Below, piece after piece: positions 17,873-27,197 of a stretch of DNA of 64,000 nucleotides (within the stretch, counting starts at the first letter, position 1; each line of letters begins with the position of its first letter). The position numbers were made by a program, and so were the translations under genes. Under the pieces are notes generated by a model that did not search any database, had not been told where the DNA came from, and was given only the letters and a program-made list of their open reading frames with translations. This DNA is from Brevibacillus daliensis. Lineage in GTDB: Bacteria > Bacillota > Bacilli > Brevibacillales > Brevibacillaceae. The DNA lies in NCBI RefSeq assembly GCF_021245735.1, contig NZ_JAJISB010000004.1:186001-250000 (forward strand). Direction: 5' to 3'.

Positions 17873-19090
17873 ATGGGATATCGTGCATTATCAGAAAAAG
17901 AAGTCGTTGATTACGTACAAAAAATAGATGGGATTTTTCCTGCAAATAGCAATCTGGTTAGTCAGGAAATCGGTGATGGGAACCTAAATCTTGTTTTTCG
18001 AATCAAAGAGGATGGGACGGACAAGAGTGTCATTGTGAAACAGGCACTACCTTATGCACGTGTGGTAGGAGAATCCTGGCCGTTAACCCTGGATCGTTCT
18101 AGGATTGAAGCAGAAGCGTTGCAGATTCAACGAAAACTGGTGAATGATTTAGTGCCAGAAGTATTCCATCATGACAGCGAGCTGTCCCTTACCATCATGG
18201 AAGACGTGGGTAACCATACCTTACTACGAAAAGGCTTGATTGAAGGTGAAAAGTATCCACTATTTGCTAAGCAAATAGGTACTTTTCTCGCCCAAACGCT
18301 ATTTTTCACCTCAGATATAGGCTTACATCCGTATGAGAAAAAGGCTAACGTAAGCCAATTTATCAACCCAGAGCTATGTAAAATAACAGAAGATTTGGTG
18401 TTTACAGATCCGTATGAGGATCATGAGACAAATAACTTTAATCCATTGATTAGACCTGAGGTAGAGGCAATTTGGGAGAATCATGAATTACGCAAGGAGA
18501 TTGCGAAGCTGAAATTCGGTTTTCTGACGAAAGCAGAAGCCTTATTGCATGGGGATTTGCATACAGGAAGCATCTTTGTCACCAAAATCTCTACCAAGGT
18601 GATTGATCCTGAATTCGCTTATTATGGTCCGATGGGCTTCGACATTGGGGCAGTAATTGCTAATCTACTACTTAATTATGCAGGTCAGCATGGATTAAAG
18701 AATGATGAAGCAGATCGTGAGGAATATCGGGAGTATCTTCTAGATACAGTAGAAGCTGTGTGGAATGAGTTCGTATCCCAATTTGTTCGTTTATGGCATA
18801 TTCATGCAGAAGAAAGAAGCGCGCGAGTACCTGATTTATGGCAGGATTATGTGCTAAATCTGTTGCAGGATGCAGTAGGATACGCGGGATGTAAAGTATT
18901 GCGCCGTGTCATTGGTCTTGCTGGCGTGGCAGATCTGAACAATATTCCTGATGAAGAAAAACGTGCAGAAGCAGAGAGACTTGCATTGGAAATAGGTCAG
19001 GCACTGGTGTTAGAACGTAATGGGATTGAGGAGATTTCCGATGTGACGGAGCTCGTACGTAGAGTTGCGAAGCAGATAGCAGTACGATAG
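17873..19090 (+). CDS. mtnK: S-methyl-5-thioribose kinase
   Basis: 405 residues of the aminoglycoside-phosphotransferase-like kinase fold. Evidence is the N-lobe EIGDGNLNLVFRI with SVIVKQALPYARVVGESWPL, the catalytic loop EALLHGDLHTGSIF (Brenner-type HGDxHxxN variant) and metal-binding IDPEFAYYGPMGFDIG. It phosphorylates methylthioribose at C1, feeding the salvage pathway completed by MtnA (not in window) and mtnB/W/X/D opposite. It is second in the SAM-I controlled unit. Confidence 0.96.
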   Translation: MGYRALSEKEVVDYVQKIDGIFPANSNLVSQEIGDGNLNLVFRIKEDGTDKSVIVKQALPYARVVGESWPLTLDRSRIEAEALQIQRKLVNDLVPEVFHHDSELSLTIMEDVGNHTLLRKGLIEGEKYPLFAKQIGTFLAQTLFFTSDIGLHPYEKKANVSQFINPELCKITEDLVFTDPYEDHETNNFNPLIRPEVEAIWENHELRKEIAKLKFGFLTKAEALLHGDLHTGSIFVTKISTKVIDPEFAYYGPMGFDIGAVIANLLLNYAGQHGLKNDEADREEYREYLLDTVEAVWNEFVSQFVRLWHIHAEERSARVPDLWQDYVLNLLQDAVGYAGCKVLRRVIGLAGVADLNNIPDEEKRAEAERLALEIGQALVLERNGIEEISDVTELVRRVAKQIAVR

Positions 19091-19123
19091 GTAGTAGGAT
19101 GAGGGAAGGGTGAAACTACCCAA

Positions 19124-19155
19124 AGTAAGCTGCTCTGTAAGGGTAGCTTTTTTTC
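19124..19155 (+). terminator. Probable terminator of mtnK unit
   Basis: AAGCTGC pairs imperfectly with GGTAGCTT (G-U pairs) and is followed by seven T, about 35 bases after the mtnK stop. Confidence 0.6.
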
Positions 19156-19193
19156 TGGTTTTTAGGGAGGTGCTCCTTTTTTACTGTAGGAAA

Positions 19194-19572
19194 GTACTAC
19201 TGTAGTGGGCGCAGAAGAAGCACATTTTTTGTCTGCAAACTCGTTAAGGTCCAGCAAGGGGGCGAAGACTGTCCGCTACTCGGCAAAGAGTGCGGAAAGT
19301 GCAAAATGGAGATATTGCTATGCAGTGTCCCAAGGATTGCACTTTTTAACCCGCACTCTTTGCCGAGTAGCTAAGTAGGACCTTACATAGTTCTGGACAA
19401 AAAATATGCTTCTTCTGCAAAGGGCTTCAGGGGGTTAACAAACTAGATACAAAATCTACAGCATGAAAAACCAGCTTCTCTTTTCACACGGAGCGGACAG
19501 TCTAATCCCTCGTAGGGCGAAGACTTTTAGCGAAGAGTGAAGAGAAGCTGGTCTTCTCCATGAAAGTAGGGC
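19194..19572. repeat. Family 1 structured dispersed repeat, copy A
   Basis: Two nested-hairpin modules. Module 1 has outer arms GCAGAAGAAGC... (19211-19233) and its near-perfect complement (19396-19418). It encloses AAGGTCC/GGACCTT and a perfect 21-bp stem (19275-19295 with 19351-19371) plus AAAGTGCAA/TTGCACTTT. Module 2 is closed by ACCAGCTTCTCTTTTCAC and its complement (about 19471-19550). The ends TACTACTGTAGTGG and the reversed TACTTTCATGG-like right end are imperfect terminal repeats. No coding capacity is credible. Other copies lie at 52059-52299 and 61124-61622. Confidence 0.85.
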
Positions 19573-19594
19573 AGTCGATTGATCTATTTCAGGG

Positions 19595-20357
19595 CTAGGG
19601 GAAAAATGTAGAATCAACAGTTGGCAAGGAATTTGCTAAATTAATAATTTTTTGTTCACTTACATTTCCTGAAACAACAATTGTTTTTCCGGTATCAAAA
19701 TAATACAAATACTTATTTTTTAACCGATCAGTAGTAATATACGCTTCATTCCCATTGCTTAAAGAAATTTTTTCGGAATTAGAACTTTCAACAAAAGGAA
19801 CTCGATTATATACGGTGATTGTAACTATTACTTTTTCATCTGCAAATGTCCAAAGTTTTATATTTTTTTCTGGTATTTTTAAGTTAAGTGCATTGAACTT
19901 TCCCATAGGTAAATCTAATCCTTCTTTATCTGAGAAATCTTTACCTCCTTGTAACCTTTGAAACCCATTAATAATCCATTTATTATTAAACTCATAGAGA
20001 AAAATCGCATAATTATTTTTCCCTTCAGGGGAACGAATAGCAACTATACTACTACTACCTAGTGTAGTTTCGAAAATTACAGAATTTTTTTCGGGATTTG
20101 CTTTTTTTCCATCCTTAAATGTGACTTCGTACTGATGTATTATAGCTTCCCGAAGGGGAGGAGATATTTTCAGGTGATTCAAGTACTGTTACCGACTCCA
20201 CTTCTTTATCTTTAGTTGCCTCAGATTCTTTATTAGGAATATTTTTATTTTGAATTATTGTTTCTATATTTTGGCTTTTTATATTTTCTTGCTGACATCC
20301 TAATAAGAAAACAAATATAAATAGGAGTAATAAAAGTAAAAGTAATTTAAATCTCAT
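19595..20357 (-). pseudogene. Lipoprotein gene split by a frameshift
   Basis: The first segment (20357 back to about 20115) starts with GGAGGGGAG and an ATG, and encodes a lipoprotein signal (hydrophobic Leu run, lipobox FLLG-C at about residue 21) and a Ser/Glu/Lys-rich linker. The second segment (20182 back to 19595) encodes a mixed beta domain (HQYEVTFKDGKK, VAIRSPEGKNNYAIFLYEFN, TFFP end) in another frame. It has only a TTG start. Restoring one frame near 20155 (a C/T run) joins them into one protein of about 255 residues. Either a real frameshift or a sequence error. It follows the secreted-protein gene by 26 bases. Confidence 0.75.
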
Positions 20358-20383
20358 TCAAATAACTCCCCTCCTAACTGTTA

Positions 20384-21076
20384 TTAATATTTTTCCGTTT
20401 TTGCTAATTTGGCTTTATATTTTGGACCTTTAACTTCTATGTTTACATTATCTTGTATTTTACATGTATTTGTTACATAATAGTATTCACCTTTACAAGT
20501 CTCAGTGTGTGCACCATAATCAATCCATCCCCAATCGCCAGGTCTTACAGTGATACTAGTTGATTCATGTGTCTTCCACGTTACGCTTCCTCCTATTTCA
20601 AACCCTACTTCTCCTTTTATTACTCCCCAATTGACTCCACTTTTCCCAGTTACTTTCCCTGTAACTGACGTATCAGTAGAAAGTGAAGATACTTCAGTTA
20701 GATTATCTTTTGTCTTATTAATCACTTTAGTACCAGATTTTCCAAGTTGAAAACCACTATCTGTTCTCTTACCGCTAAATACCCATGTTGGATCACACGC
20801 TGTAGTAGGGGTTATATTCTGGGATACTGAATCCATGGAATAATCATGTGGTAAATTTGTAACATTATCTTTACTTACAAAATTAGTAATTTCTTCTGTT
20901 GGAACTTCATATTCAACGCCATCAATATAGTAGTAGGCACCTTGAATATTATCAGTATTAGTATCCGAACTAGCATTTGCAGTTAGTTCACCTGAAGTTA
21001 CTAGAGAAGATCCAATAATTGTTGCTGTGGCTAATGAAAATAGTTTAATTTTTTTAATTTTTTCCATTTTTACCAT
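20384..21076 (-). CDS. Secreted beta-strand-rich protein of unknown function
   Basis: 230 residues with a Sec signal peptide (KKIKLFSLATATIIGSSLVT, cleavage near ANA-SS). The mature part ends in a domain of alternating polar/hydrophobic Thr/Ser/Val strands (SVTGKVTGKSGVNWGVIKGE, GFEIGGSVTWKTHESTSITV, RPGDWGWIDYGAHTETC). Paired Cys residues probably form disulfides. The alternation recalls membrane-inserting hairpins of aerolysin/ETX-type pore formers, but no family signature is certain. No strong ribosome binding site is seen. The gene is AT-rich compared with neighbours, lies beside an IS remnant and repeat, and shares a strand with the broken lipoprotein, all signs of acquired DNA. Confidence 0.72.
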   Translation of the reverse strand: MVKMEKIKKIKLFSLATATIIGSSLVTSGELTANASSDTNTDNIQGAYYYIDGVEYEVPTEEITNFVSKDNVTNLPHDYSMDSVSQNITPTTACDPTWVFSGKRTDSGFQLGKSGTKVINKTKDNLTEVSSLSTDTSVTGKVTGKSGVNWGVIKGEVGFEIGGSVTWKTHESTSITVRPGDWGWIDYGAHTETCKGEYYYVTNTCKIQDNVNIEVKGPKYKAKLAKTEKY

Positions 21077-21325
21077 TCTTTATATTTTTTTATATATTTA
21101 ACCTAACATAGTTCTGAATTACAGTAAATATAAAAATATAAATTTTTCCATTTACTTTAGGTTTCATTTTTTTAGTGTAAATGTAGCTTTGGAATAAAGT
21201 TTGATAAAAAATATCGTGTAAATTCTTAATTTAGAAGCAAATAAAAAGAAACCATTTTTAATAAAGATGAACTGTGACCCTCTGGCGGGTCATTTGCGTT
21301 TTTATCAACTGATCAGAAAAGAGCG

Positions 21326-21727
21326 ATGAAAGAATTTATGAAGAAAACGAGAGGTACTTCAAAGCATTTTACTGAGCATGAGTTGAAACAACTAGAATCT
21401 AATCCTAATGTTCAGAATGTAACGAACAAAAGCATTACATATGCCCCAGATTTTAAGTTGGCGGCCGTAAGGGCTTACGAAGATAGGCAAACACCCATGG
21501 AGATCTTTCTTAGAGCTGGATTTAACATAGAAATCAACGGTAAAGAGAAACCTAAGAAATGCTTAAAACGCTGGCGCGATGCATATAAGAATCGTGGGGA
21601 GATAGGGGTTTTGGAGAATCAACGAAGATTGAAAAGAGAAGCTGGTTTTCACCACCAAAGTAGGATGAATATCCTTGTTTTGAACATAACGATTGCATGT
21701 TTTCTTTCGTTTAGGAGATTGTATTAG
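21326..21727 (+). pseudogene. IS3-family (IS150-like) orfA / HTH transposase subunit, truncated
   Basis: The first about 95 residues are of the orfA helix-turn-helix type common beside IS3-family transposases (KHFTEHELKQLE, DFKLAAVRAYEDRQTPMEIF, PKKCLKRWRDAYKNRGEIGV, LENQR). After LENQR the frame runs into non-family sequence, which is the right end of the family 1 repeat (AAAGAGAAGCTGGTTTTCAC). orfB with the DDE domain is absent. The left IS end may be TGAACTGTGACCC at 21268. The conventional start is probably the ATG at 21338. This is a dead remnant created by deletion or recombination. Confidence 0.78.
21633..21667. repeat. Solo right end of family 1 repeat
   Basis: GAAAAGAGAAGCTGGTTTTC followed by a CCAC..AAGTAGGAT end matches the right ends of copies A, B and C (for example 52263-52299 and 61585-61622). 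It is fused directly to the truncated IS3 orfA. Confidence 0.75.
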
Positions 21728-21771
21728 AGAAATCATACAGTCAAAAACTAGGGTGAAAGGAAATGAACAGC

Positions 21772-22575
21772 ATGAACATACTCCCCATCCCCTTCATTAC
21801 TCTACTAGCATTTTCTACTATTACGCAAGAACTACCAGTTAATAAGGAAATCGAACCGATTTGGATGGTTCAGCAACTATCTGATTATTTATGTCATACA
21901 GATACAAAGAGTGACGTAAAGTTAATTGCCCATCACTATCAAAAATCTACAAAATTCGCTAAGTCATGGGAAGTAAGAACCGAGAGACAGGTGTTCCCCC
22001 TAAACAATGAAAGATGGTATGCAGCAGCAGATATGGAACTAAAAGATATGATAGGGGACCACGCAAAAGAAATACTTGTCTATCGTTATCATGTAGGAAG
22101 CTCTTATGCGGTTGGCTTACATGTTTTTTCGTGTAAAACAGGCAAATGGGTTGAAATATTTCATAGCCCTTCCCTCATTCAATACGATCCTCGTGATACG
22201 GAGCGGTTCGAAATGACCTATCTGGGAGGTTATCAGCTACAGTTTCATGATAAGTTGACTGACCTGAAGGCACACTTATCCCTTTCCAAAGAACGATATA
22301 TGGACATCGAGAATAGGGAAGAATCTTTGAAGCGATTACGTGCATGGGTTGATCCTGTAAGTCATTACGAATTCCGTGATAGCAACGGAGATCATCAAAA
22401 AGAAATACACACACATCAGCATGTATATGGTCTATGGCATACGGATCACTTAGGTACGTTTGTCACTATTTATAAATTTGATCAAAAGCATGGAGCATAT
22501 CGAATTAAAGAAGTAGCATTCCAAGAGCCGAACAAGAAAATTTGTTCAAGAAAAGTTATTTTGGATTCTCCATAA
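21772..22575 (+). CDS. Probable secreted protein of unknown function
   Basis: 267 residues starting with a short hydrophobic leader (MNILPIPFITLLAFSTIT) that may be a signal peptide. The ATG at 21772 gives better spacing to GAAAGG than the in-frame ATG at 21763. The body contains acidic D-rich segments (YRYHVGSSYAVGLHVFSCKT, FRDSNGDHQKEIHTHQHVYG) reminiscent of VCBS/FG-GAP-like calcium loops. No catalytic motif is recognised. It stands 70 bases before the GNAT-bmrCD group on the same strand and may be separate. Confidence 0.65.
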   Translation: MNILPIPFITLLAFSTITQELPVNKEIEPIWMVQQLSDYLCHTDTKSDVKLIAHHYQKSTKFAKSWEVRTERQVFPLNNERWYAAADMELKDMIGDHAKEILVYRYHVGSSYAVGLHVFSCKTGKWVEIFHSPSLIQYDPRDTERFEMTYLGGYQLQFHDKLTDLKAHLSLSKERYMDIENREESLKRLRAWVDPVSHYEFRDSNGDHQKEIHTHQHVYGLWHTDHLGTFVTIYKFDQKHGAYRIKEVAFQEPNKKICSRKVILDSP

Positions 22576-22646
22576 AAAGTATATACAAATGTTCACCCTT
22601 CTTTTAGAATAGAAAAAATTGCGATAACGAGATGGGAGACGATACG

Positions 22647-23213
22647 ATGAATACGATAGAGATTTCCGCTGATTTGATGTTAATTCAATGTAGAATAGAA
22701 GACGCCTCTGCCTTGTTCCATTTAACAGATCGGAATCGGGAATTTTTAAAGGAATTTCTTCCTTGGCTTGATACGGTAAGGGGAGTAGAGGATTCACGTC
22801 AATTTATTAGATTCGGAATGGAGCAGGCGAAGAATAAGCAAGGTTTTCATTATGGAATCTGGTATCAAGGTAATTTAGCTGGCACTATTGCCGTTCACGG
22901 TATTAAATGGGCTCATTGTAAAACCACGATTGGCTACTGGCTTGGAAGTGAGTATCAAGGAAAAGGAATCATGACGAAAGCGATAGAAGCTTATTTGGAT
23001 CGTGTAATCTTCGGAGAATGGAATCTGCATCGAGTAGAGATTGCGGCTGCAACGATTAATCTGAAAAGTCGAGCGATTCCAGAGAGACTGGGTTTTCAGC
23101 TAGAAGGAATTATTCGGGAAAATGAATGGCTGTATGACCATTACGTGGATCACGCTGTATATGGGATGCTACAGCATGAATGGAAGAGAGTAAAACAGAG
23201 CCGTCTTATATAG
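22647..23213 (+). CDS. GNAT acetyltransferase, RimL type
   Basis: 188 residues of the ribosomal-protein-serine-acetyltransferase-like GNAT class. Evidence is the acetyl-CoA pocket TIGYWLGSEYQGKGIMTKAI and the end WNLHRVEIAAATINLKSRAI, then PERLGFQLEG. The ATG at 22647 (MNTIEI) has GGGAG about ten bases upstream. Its stop is about 40 bases before the bmrC-like gene, so the two are probably co-transcribed. The substrate is unknown; the transporter context makes a detoxification role possible. Confidence 0.85.
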   Translation: MNTIEISADLMLIQCRIEDASALFHLTDRNREFLKEFLPWLDTVRGVEDSRQFIRFGMEQAKNKQGFHYGIWYQGNLAGTIAVHGIKWAHCKTTIGYWLGSEYQGKGIMTKAIEAYLDRVIFGEWNLHRVEIAAATINLKSRAIPERLGFQLEGIIRENEWLYDHYVDHAVYGMLQHEWKRVKQSRLI

Positions 23214-23253
23214 GCAAAGTACATGCAGGACGGTGGAGAGAAGGTGCCCCTTT

Positions 23254-25023
23254 TTGGAAACGTTTAAACTTCTGGGCTGGTTTTTCCGTAAATACTGGAA
23301 ACGGTATCTGTTCGGATGCGCCAGCCTGGTTTTGATTAGTGTGATGATGCTTATTCCTCCTTATTTGATTGGGATACTGGTTGATCAGATACGGACAGGA
23401 GAACTGACCGCAAGCACGTTGTGGTTATTCATTGGCGTTATGCTTGGTATGGGAATTTTTTTATATGCTCTACGATATGGCTGGATGACTTTGCTATTCG
23501 GTGGATCACTCCGGTTGGAGAAAATGTTGCGTCAACGCTTTTTTGGTCACATGGAGAGAATGTCCCCTTCTTTTTACCATCGGAATCGCAGTGGAGACTT
23601 AATGGCAGTATCTACGAATGATATTCCAGCCATTGAAGCAACGGCAGGTTTTGGCGTACTTACGCTTGTTGACTCCCTTTGTATGACAATCCTTTCGCTC
23701 TCAATGATGATTTTTGCGGTTGACTGGAAATTAACGCTTGCAGCCTTATTGCCGATGCCGTTTCTTGCAATCGCGACAGCTTATTACGGTAAACTGCTCC
23801 ATGACCGTTATTTTTTGGCGCAGGAAGCTTTCGGTACGCTAAATGACCATGTGCAGCAGTCAATTTCCGGAGTGAGAGTATTACGATCTTTCGTTCAGGA
23901 AGAGAAAGATGTAGAAGCATTCGAACAGGTGAGTGAGCATACGCTTCAACGAAATGTTAGTGTGGCTAAAATAGATGCACTGTTTGATCCAACTGTTAGC
24001 ATCATTATTAACTTTAGTTTTCTGATTGCTTTGGGTTTTGGCTCCTTTTTAGTAATCAGCAGTCAGATTTCCCTTGGTGATCTAATTGCTTTTCAGCTTT
24101 ATCTAGGCTTATTAATTTGGCCGATGTTTGCATTTGGCTATTTGGTCAACGTGTTACAGCGAGGAAGAGCTTCGCTAAAACGTTTGTACACCATATTAGA
24201 AGAAGAGCCTGAAGTAAAAGATGATGGCGAGCATAACCTGGTTCAAAAAGTGGAAGCGGGTAGTATTGAGATGCGACAGCTTACGTTTACATATCCAAAT
24301 GCAGAGACACCTGCCTTAAAACAAGTCTCTTTTCATCTAGACAAAGGAGAGACATTAGGAATTGTTGGTCGCACAGGCAGTGGGAAATCAACATTGTGTC
24401 GCCTTCTTCTTCATCAATATCCACTAGGGAATGAACGGGTATATTTCTCAGGGTTAGCGATTGAACAAATCTCGCTATCTGCTTTGCGTGAAAAGATTGC
24501 CTATGTGCCACAGGAGCATTTGCTTTTTTCCCGTACGATCAGGGAGAACGTGGCGTTTGGGAAAGAGAATGCGACTGAAGAAGAAATCGAGAAGGCATTG
24601 CTTCAGGCAGAGATGTTAAAAGATGTTCAACAGTTTACCGACGGTCTGGAAACAATGATTGGAGAAAAAGGTGTCATGCTGTCAGGCGGTCAAAAACAAC
24701 GGATTTCTATCGCGCGGGCTCTAATAGCCAATGCGGAAATCTTGATTCTCGACGATTCATTATCTGCGGTAGATGCGAGGACAGAAGAAAAAATCATTCA
24801 GCATCTACGCAAGGAACGTGCAGGGAAAACGACTATCATTACAGCACATCGACTCTCAGCAGTGGTGCGGGCTCATCACATTTTGGTATTGGAAGAGGGC
24901 ACTGTGGTAGAGGGAGGAACGCATGAAGAGTTGATGGAGCAGAATGGCTGGTACGCTGATCAGTATCGTAGACAGCAGATGGAAGAGCAAGTCATACAAG
25001 CAGGCGGAGGGAATGAAGGATGA
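23254..25023 (+). CDS. bmrC: ABC exporter half, BmrC/YheI-like
   Basis: 589 residues. Six membrane segments (about 15-300) are followed by a nucleotide-binding domain with Walker A GIVGRTGSGKST, signature LSGGQKQRIS and Walker B ILILDDSLSAVDA. In Walker B an Asp replaces the catalytic Glu, as in B. subtilis BmrC, so the ATP site it contributes is degenerate. It pairs with the next gene as a heterodimeric multidrug exporter. Start chosen: TTG 23254, nine bases after GGAGAGAAGG; a GTG at 23233 precedes that site. No BmrB-like attenuator is visible in the short upstream gap. Confidence 0.9.
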   Translation: METFKLLGWFFRKYWKRYLFGCASLVLISVMMLIPPYLIGILVDQIRTGELTASTLWLFIGVMLGMGIFLYALRYGWMTLLFGGSLRLEKMLRQRFFGHMERMSPSFYHRNRSGDLMAVSTNDIPAIEATAGFGVLTLVDSLCMTILSLSMMIFAVDWKLTLAALLPMPFLAIATAYYGKLLHDRYFLAQEAFGTLNDHVQQSISGVRVLRSFVQEEKDVEAFEQVSEHTLQRNVSVAKIDALFDPTVSIIINFSFLIALGFGSFLVISSQISLGDLIAFQLYLGLLIWPMFAFGYLVNVLQRGRASLKRLYTILEEEPEVKDDGEHNLVQKVEAGSIEMRQLTFTYPNAETPALKQVSFHLDKGETLGIVGRTGSGKSTLCRLLLHQYPLGNERVYFSGLAIEQISLSALREKIAYVPQEHLLFSRTIRENVAFGKENATEEEIEKALLQAEMLKDVQQFTDGLETMIGEKGVMLSGGQKQRISIARALIANAEILILDDSLSAVDARTEEKIIQHLRKERAGKTTIITAHRLSAVVRAHHILVLEEGTVVEGGTHEELMEQNGWYADQYRRQQMEEQVIQAGGGNEG

Positions 25024-27134
25024 AAAATGAAACCGTGTTCCGTCGTCTGGTAGGATATGCTGGGCCATTTAAAGGGAAAATCCTGCTCGCACTCTTTCTG
25101 TTATTGCTGGGCACAGCGGCAGATCTGGCAGGTCCGATTATAGCTAAAATTGCGATTGATGATCATATTTTAAGCGTACAGAAAAACTGGTATATGACTC
25201 CTACCGATCAAGGAATTAACGGAGTGGTGAATGAAAAACGTAGTGTGGAGACACACGTTGCAGAATATGGGAATGTAGTCCTGATTCGAGAAGATTGGCT
25301 GATCGATCATGGGAAGACAAGTGAGTCACAAGATTTGAAAGAAATAGATATTGTTACAGAGGGAACGAAATACTATTTACTGGAAACTCCTCTTCCTGGC
25401 GAGGGGAAATTGACATTCACTTCTACCCCTGATGGCGAGGATCGATATATAGCTACATTAACGGATGTAGATGGTCAAGTAATGAAACAGAGCAAAGCTA
25501 TTTTACTTGATGAGACACAAGTGTTTTCGCTTTATGATTACGATTTACATCCATTGCTGTGGCTACTCGTCGGGTATGCAGTACTCATAGTTGTAGGGGC
25601 AGTTCTTACCTATGTACAATTGATTAGTTTGCAGACGATCGCACAACGTATCGTACAACGGATGCGCATTGATATTTTCAGACATTTACAACGGTTACCG
25701 ATACCGTTTTTTGATAAAACGCCCGTTGGTGCATTGGTATCCAGGGTAACGAACGATACAGAAGCGGTTCGCGAATTATATGTGAGTGTACTTGCCACCT
25801 TTGTACAAAATATTGTGTATCTGGCCGGTATTCTGATTGCCATGTATATTCTCGATCCAACGTTGGCCTTGTTCTGTCTCGCGTTCCTGCCGATCATACT
25901 TGTATTGATCAGAGTGTATCGCCACTACAGCTCTCAAGCATTTACCATCATCCGGGCAAAATTGTCTGAGTTAAACGGAATACTTAACGAGATGATCCAG
26001 AACATGGTTGTTGTGCAGGCTTTCCGAAAAGAGAAAGAAATTCAGGCGGAATTCGATGAGATCAATGAGTCTTATTTTAAAGTAAGAGCAAGGGAAACGA
26101 AGCTTGATGCACTGCTATTACGCCCTGCTGTCAGTTTTTTAGAAAAGCTGATGCTTACACTGGTTATCTGGTATTTTGGATCTTCTTCTCTGGAAGGGGC
26201 TATATCATTCGGGGTTTTGTATGCTTTTGTTGATTATTTGGGAAGATTTTTTGAACCAATAAATATGATTATGACTCGTATGGGAGAGCTTCAGCAGGCT
26301 ACTGTATCGGCAGGCAGGGTTTTTGAAATAGTAGATACGGAACCGATGCAGACAATAGGGGAAAAACCGATGGATCGACCACGTGGGGAAGTCATTTTTG
26401 AGAATGTCTCGTTTGCCTATCGTGAAGAAGAGTATGTGTTAAAAGATATTTCGTTCCACGTACAGCCTGGTCAAACCATTGCCCTTGTCGGACATACAGG
26501 CTCGGGAAAAAGCTCACTCATGAATGTACTTCTTCGTTTCTATGAGATTAATAAAGGGAAAATTACCATCGATGGACAGGATTTGCGTGAGATCAGTCCT
26601 GCTTCGCTTCGTGAAAATATTGGGCTTGTTCTGCAAGATCCCTATCTGTTCACAGGGGACGTGGCATTTAACATCAGACTGTATCAGGAAACGATTGCAG
26701 ATGAACAACTGAGGGAGGCAGCAAAAGCCGTATCTGCTGATGAATTCATTAACAAACTATCTAACGGATATCAGGAAAAAGTGGTGGAAAGGGGAGCGAC
26801 ACTCTCAGCAGGTCAAAGGCAGCTCCTTTCTTTTGCGAGAGCGCTGGCGACAGATCCTGCCATTCTGATATTGGATGAAGCCACGGCAAATATAGATAGT
26901 GAGACAGAGGCAACCATTCAGAATGCACTGCGTGTGCTGGCAGAGGGCAGAACAACCTTTATCATTGCACATCGGTTGTCTACCATTCAGGAAGCGGATG
27001 TCATCCTTGTTCTATCTCATGGTGAAATCGTCGAAAAAGGAAATCATGAACAGCTGATGGAGCAAAATGGAATCTATTATCGGATGTATCAACTTCAACA
27101 AAACGGAAGCGGAAAACAAACTGTGAAAAAGTAG
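25020..27134 (+). CDS. bmrD: ABC exporter half, BmrD/YheH-like
   Basis: 704 residues. It has the membrane domain with a roughly 110-residue extracytoplasmic insertion between the first two membrane segments (about 48-165), characteristic of BmrD/YheH. The nucleotide-binding domain has Walker A LVGHTGSGKSS, signature LSAGQRQLLS and a canonical Walker B LILDEATANID with catalytic Glu. The start overlaps the bmrC stop by four bases (ATGA), so the subunits are translationally coupled. Exports drugs or toxic amphiphiles by family precedent; substrate not known here. Confidence 0.92.
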   Translation: MKNETVFRRLVGYAGPFKGKILLALFLLLLGTAADLAGPIIAKIAIDDHILSVQKNWYMTPTDQGINGVVNEKRSVETHVAEYGNVVLIREDWLIDHGKTSESQDLKEIDIVTEGTKYYLLETPLPGEGKLTFTSTPDGEDRYIATLTDVDGQVMKQSKAILLDETQVFSLYDYDLHPLLWLLVGYAVLIVVGAVLTYVQLISLQTIAQRIVQRMRIDIFRHLQRLPIPFFDKTPVGALVSRVTNDTEAVRELYVSVLATFVQNIVYLAGILIAMYILDPTLALFCLAFLPIILVLIRVYRHYSSQAFTIIRAKLSELNGILNEMIQNMVVVQAFRKEKEIQAEFDEINESYFKVRARETKLDALLLRPAVSFLEKLMLTLVIWYFGSSSLEGAISFGVLYAFVDYLGRFFEPINMIMTRMGELQQATVSAGRVFEIVDTEPMQTIGEKPMDRPRGEVIFENVSFAYREEEYVLKDISFHVQPGQTIALVGHTGSGKSSLMNVLLRFYEINKGKITIDGQDLREISPASLRENIGLVLQDPYLFTGDVAFNIRLYQETIADEQLREAAKAVSADEFINKLSNGYQEKVVERGATLSAGQRQLLSFARALATDPAILILDEATANIDSETEATIQNALRVLAEGRTTFIIAHRLSTIQEADVILVLSHGEIVEKGNHEQLMEQNGIYYRMYQLQQNGSGKQTVKK

Positions 27135-27197
27135 AGGTTGAAATGATAGCGTGTAAGAGGGTATGATCTTCTAAGTGGAAAGGAGATCAACACTCTT

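Noticed and set aside
25160-25520. Extracytoplasmic insertion in the BmrD-like subunit as a novel domain
   Set aside because: B. subtilis YheH/BmrD has an insertion of similar size at the same place, so it is a family feature.
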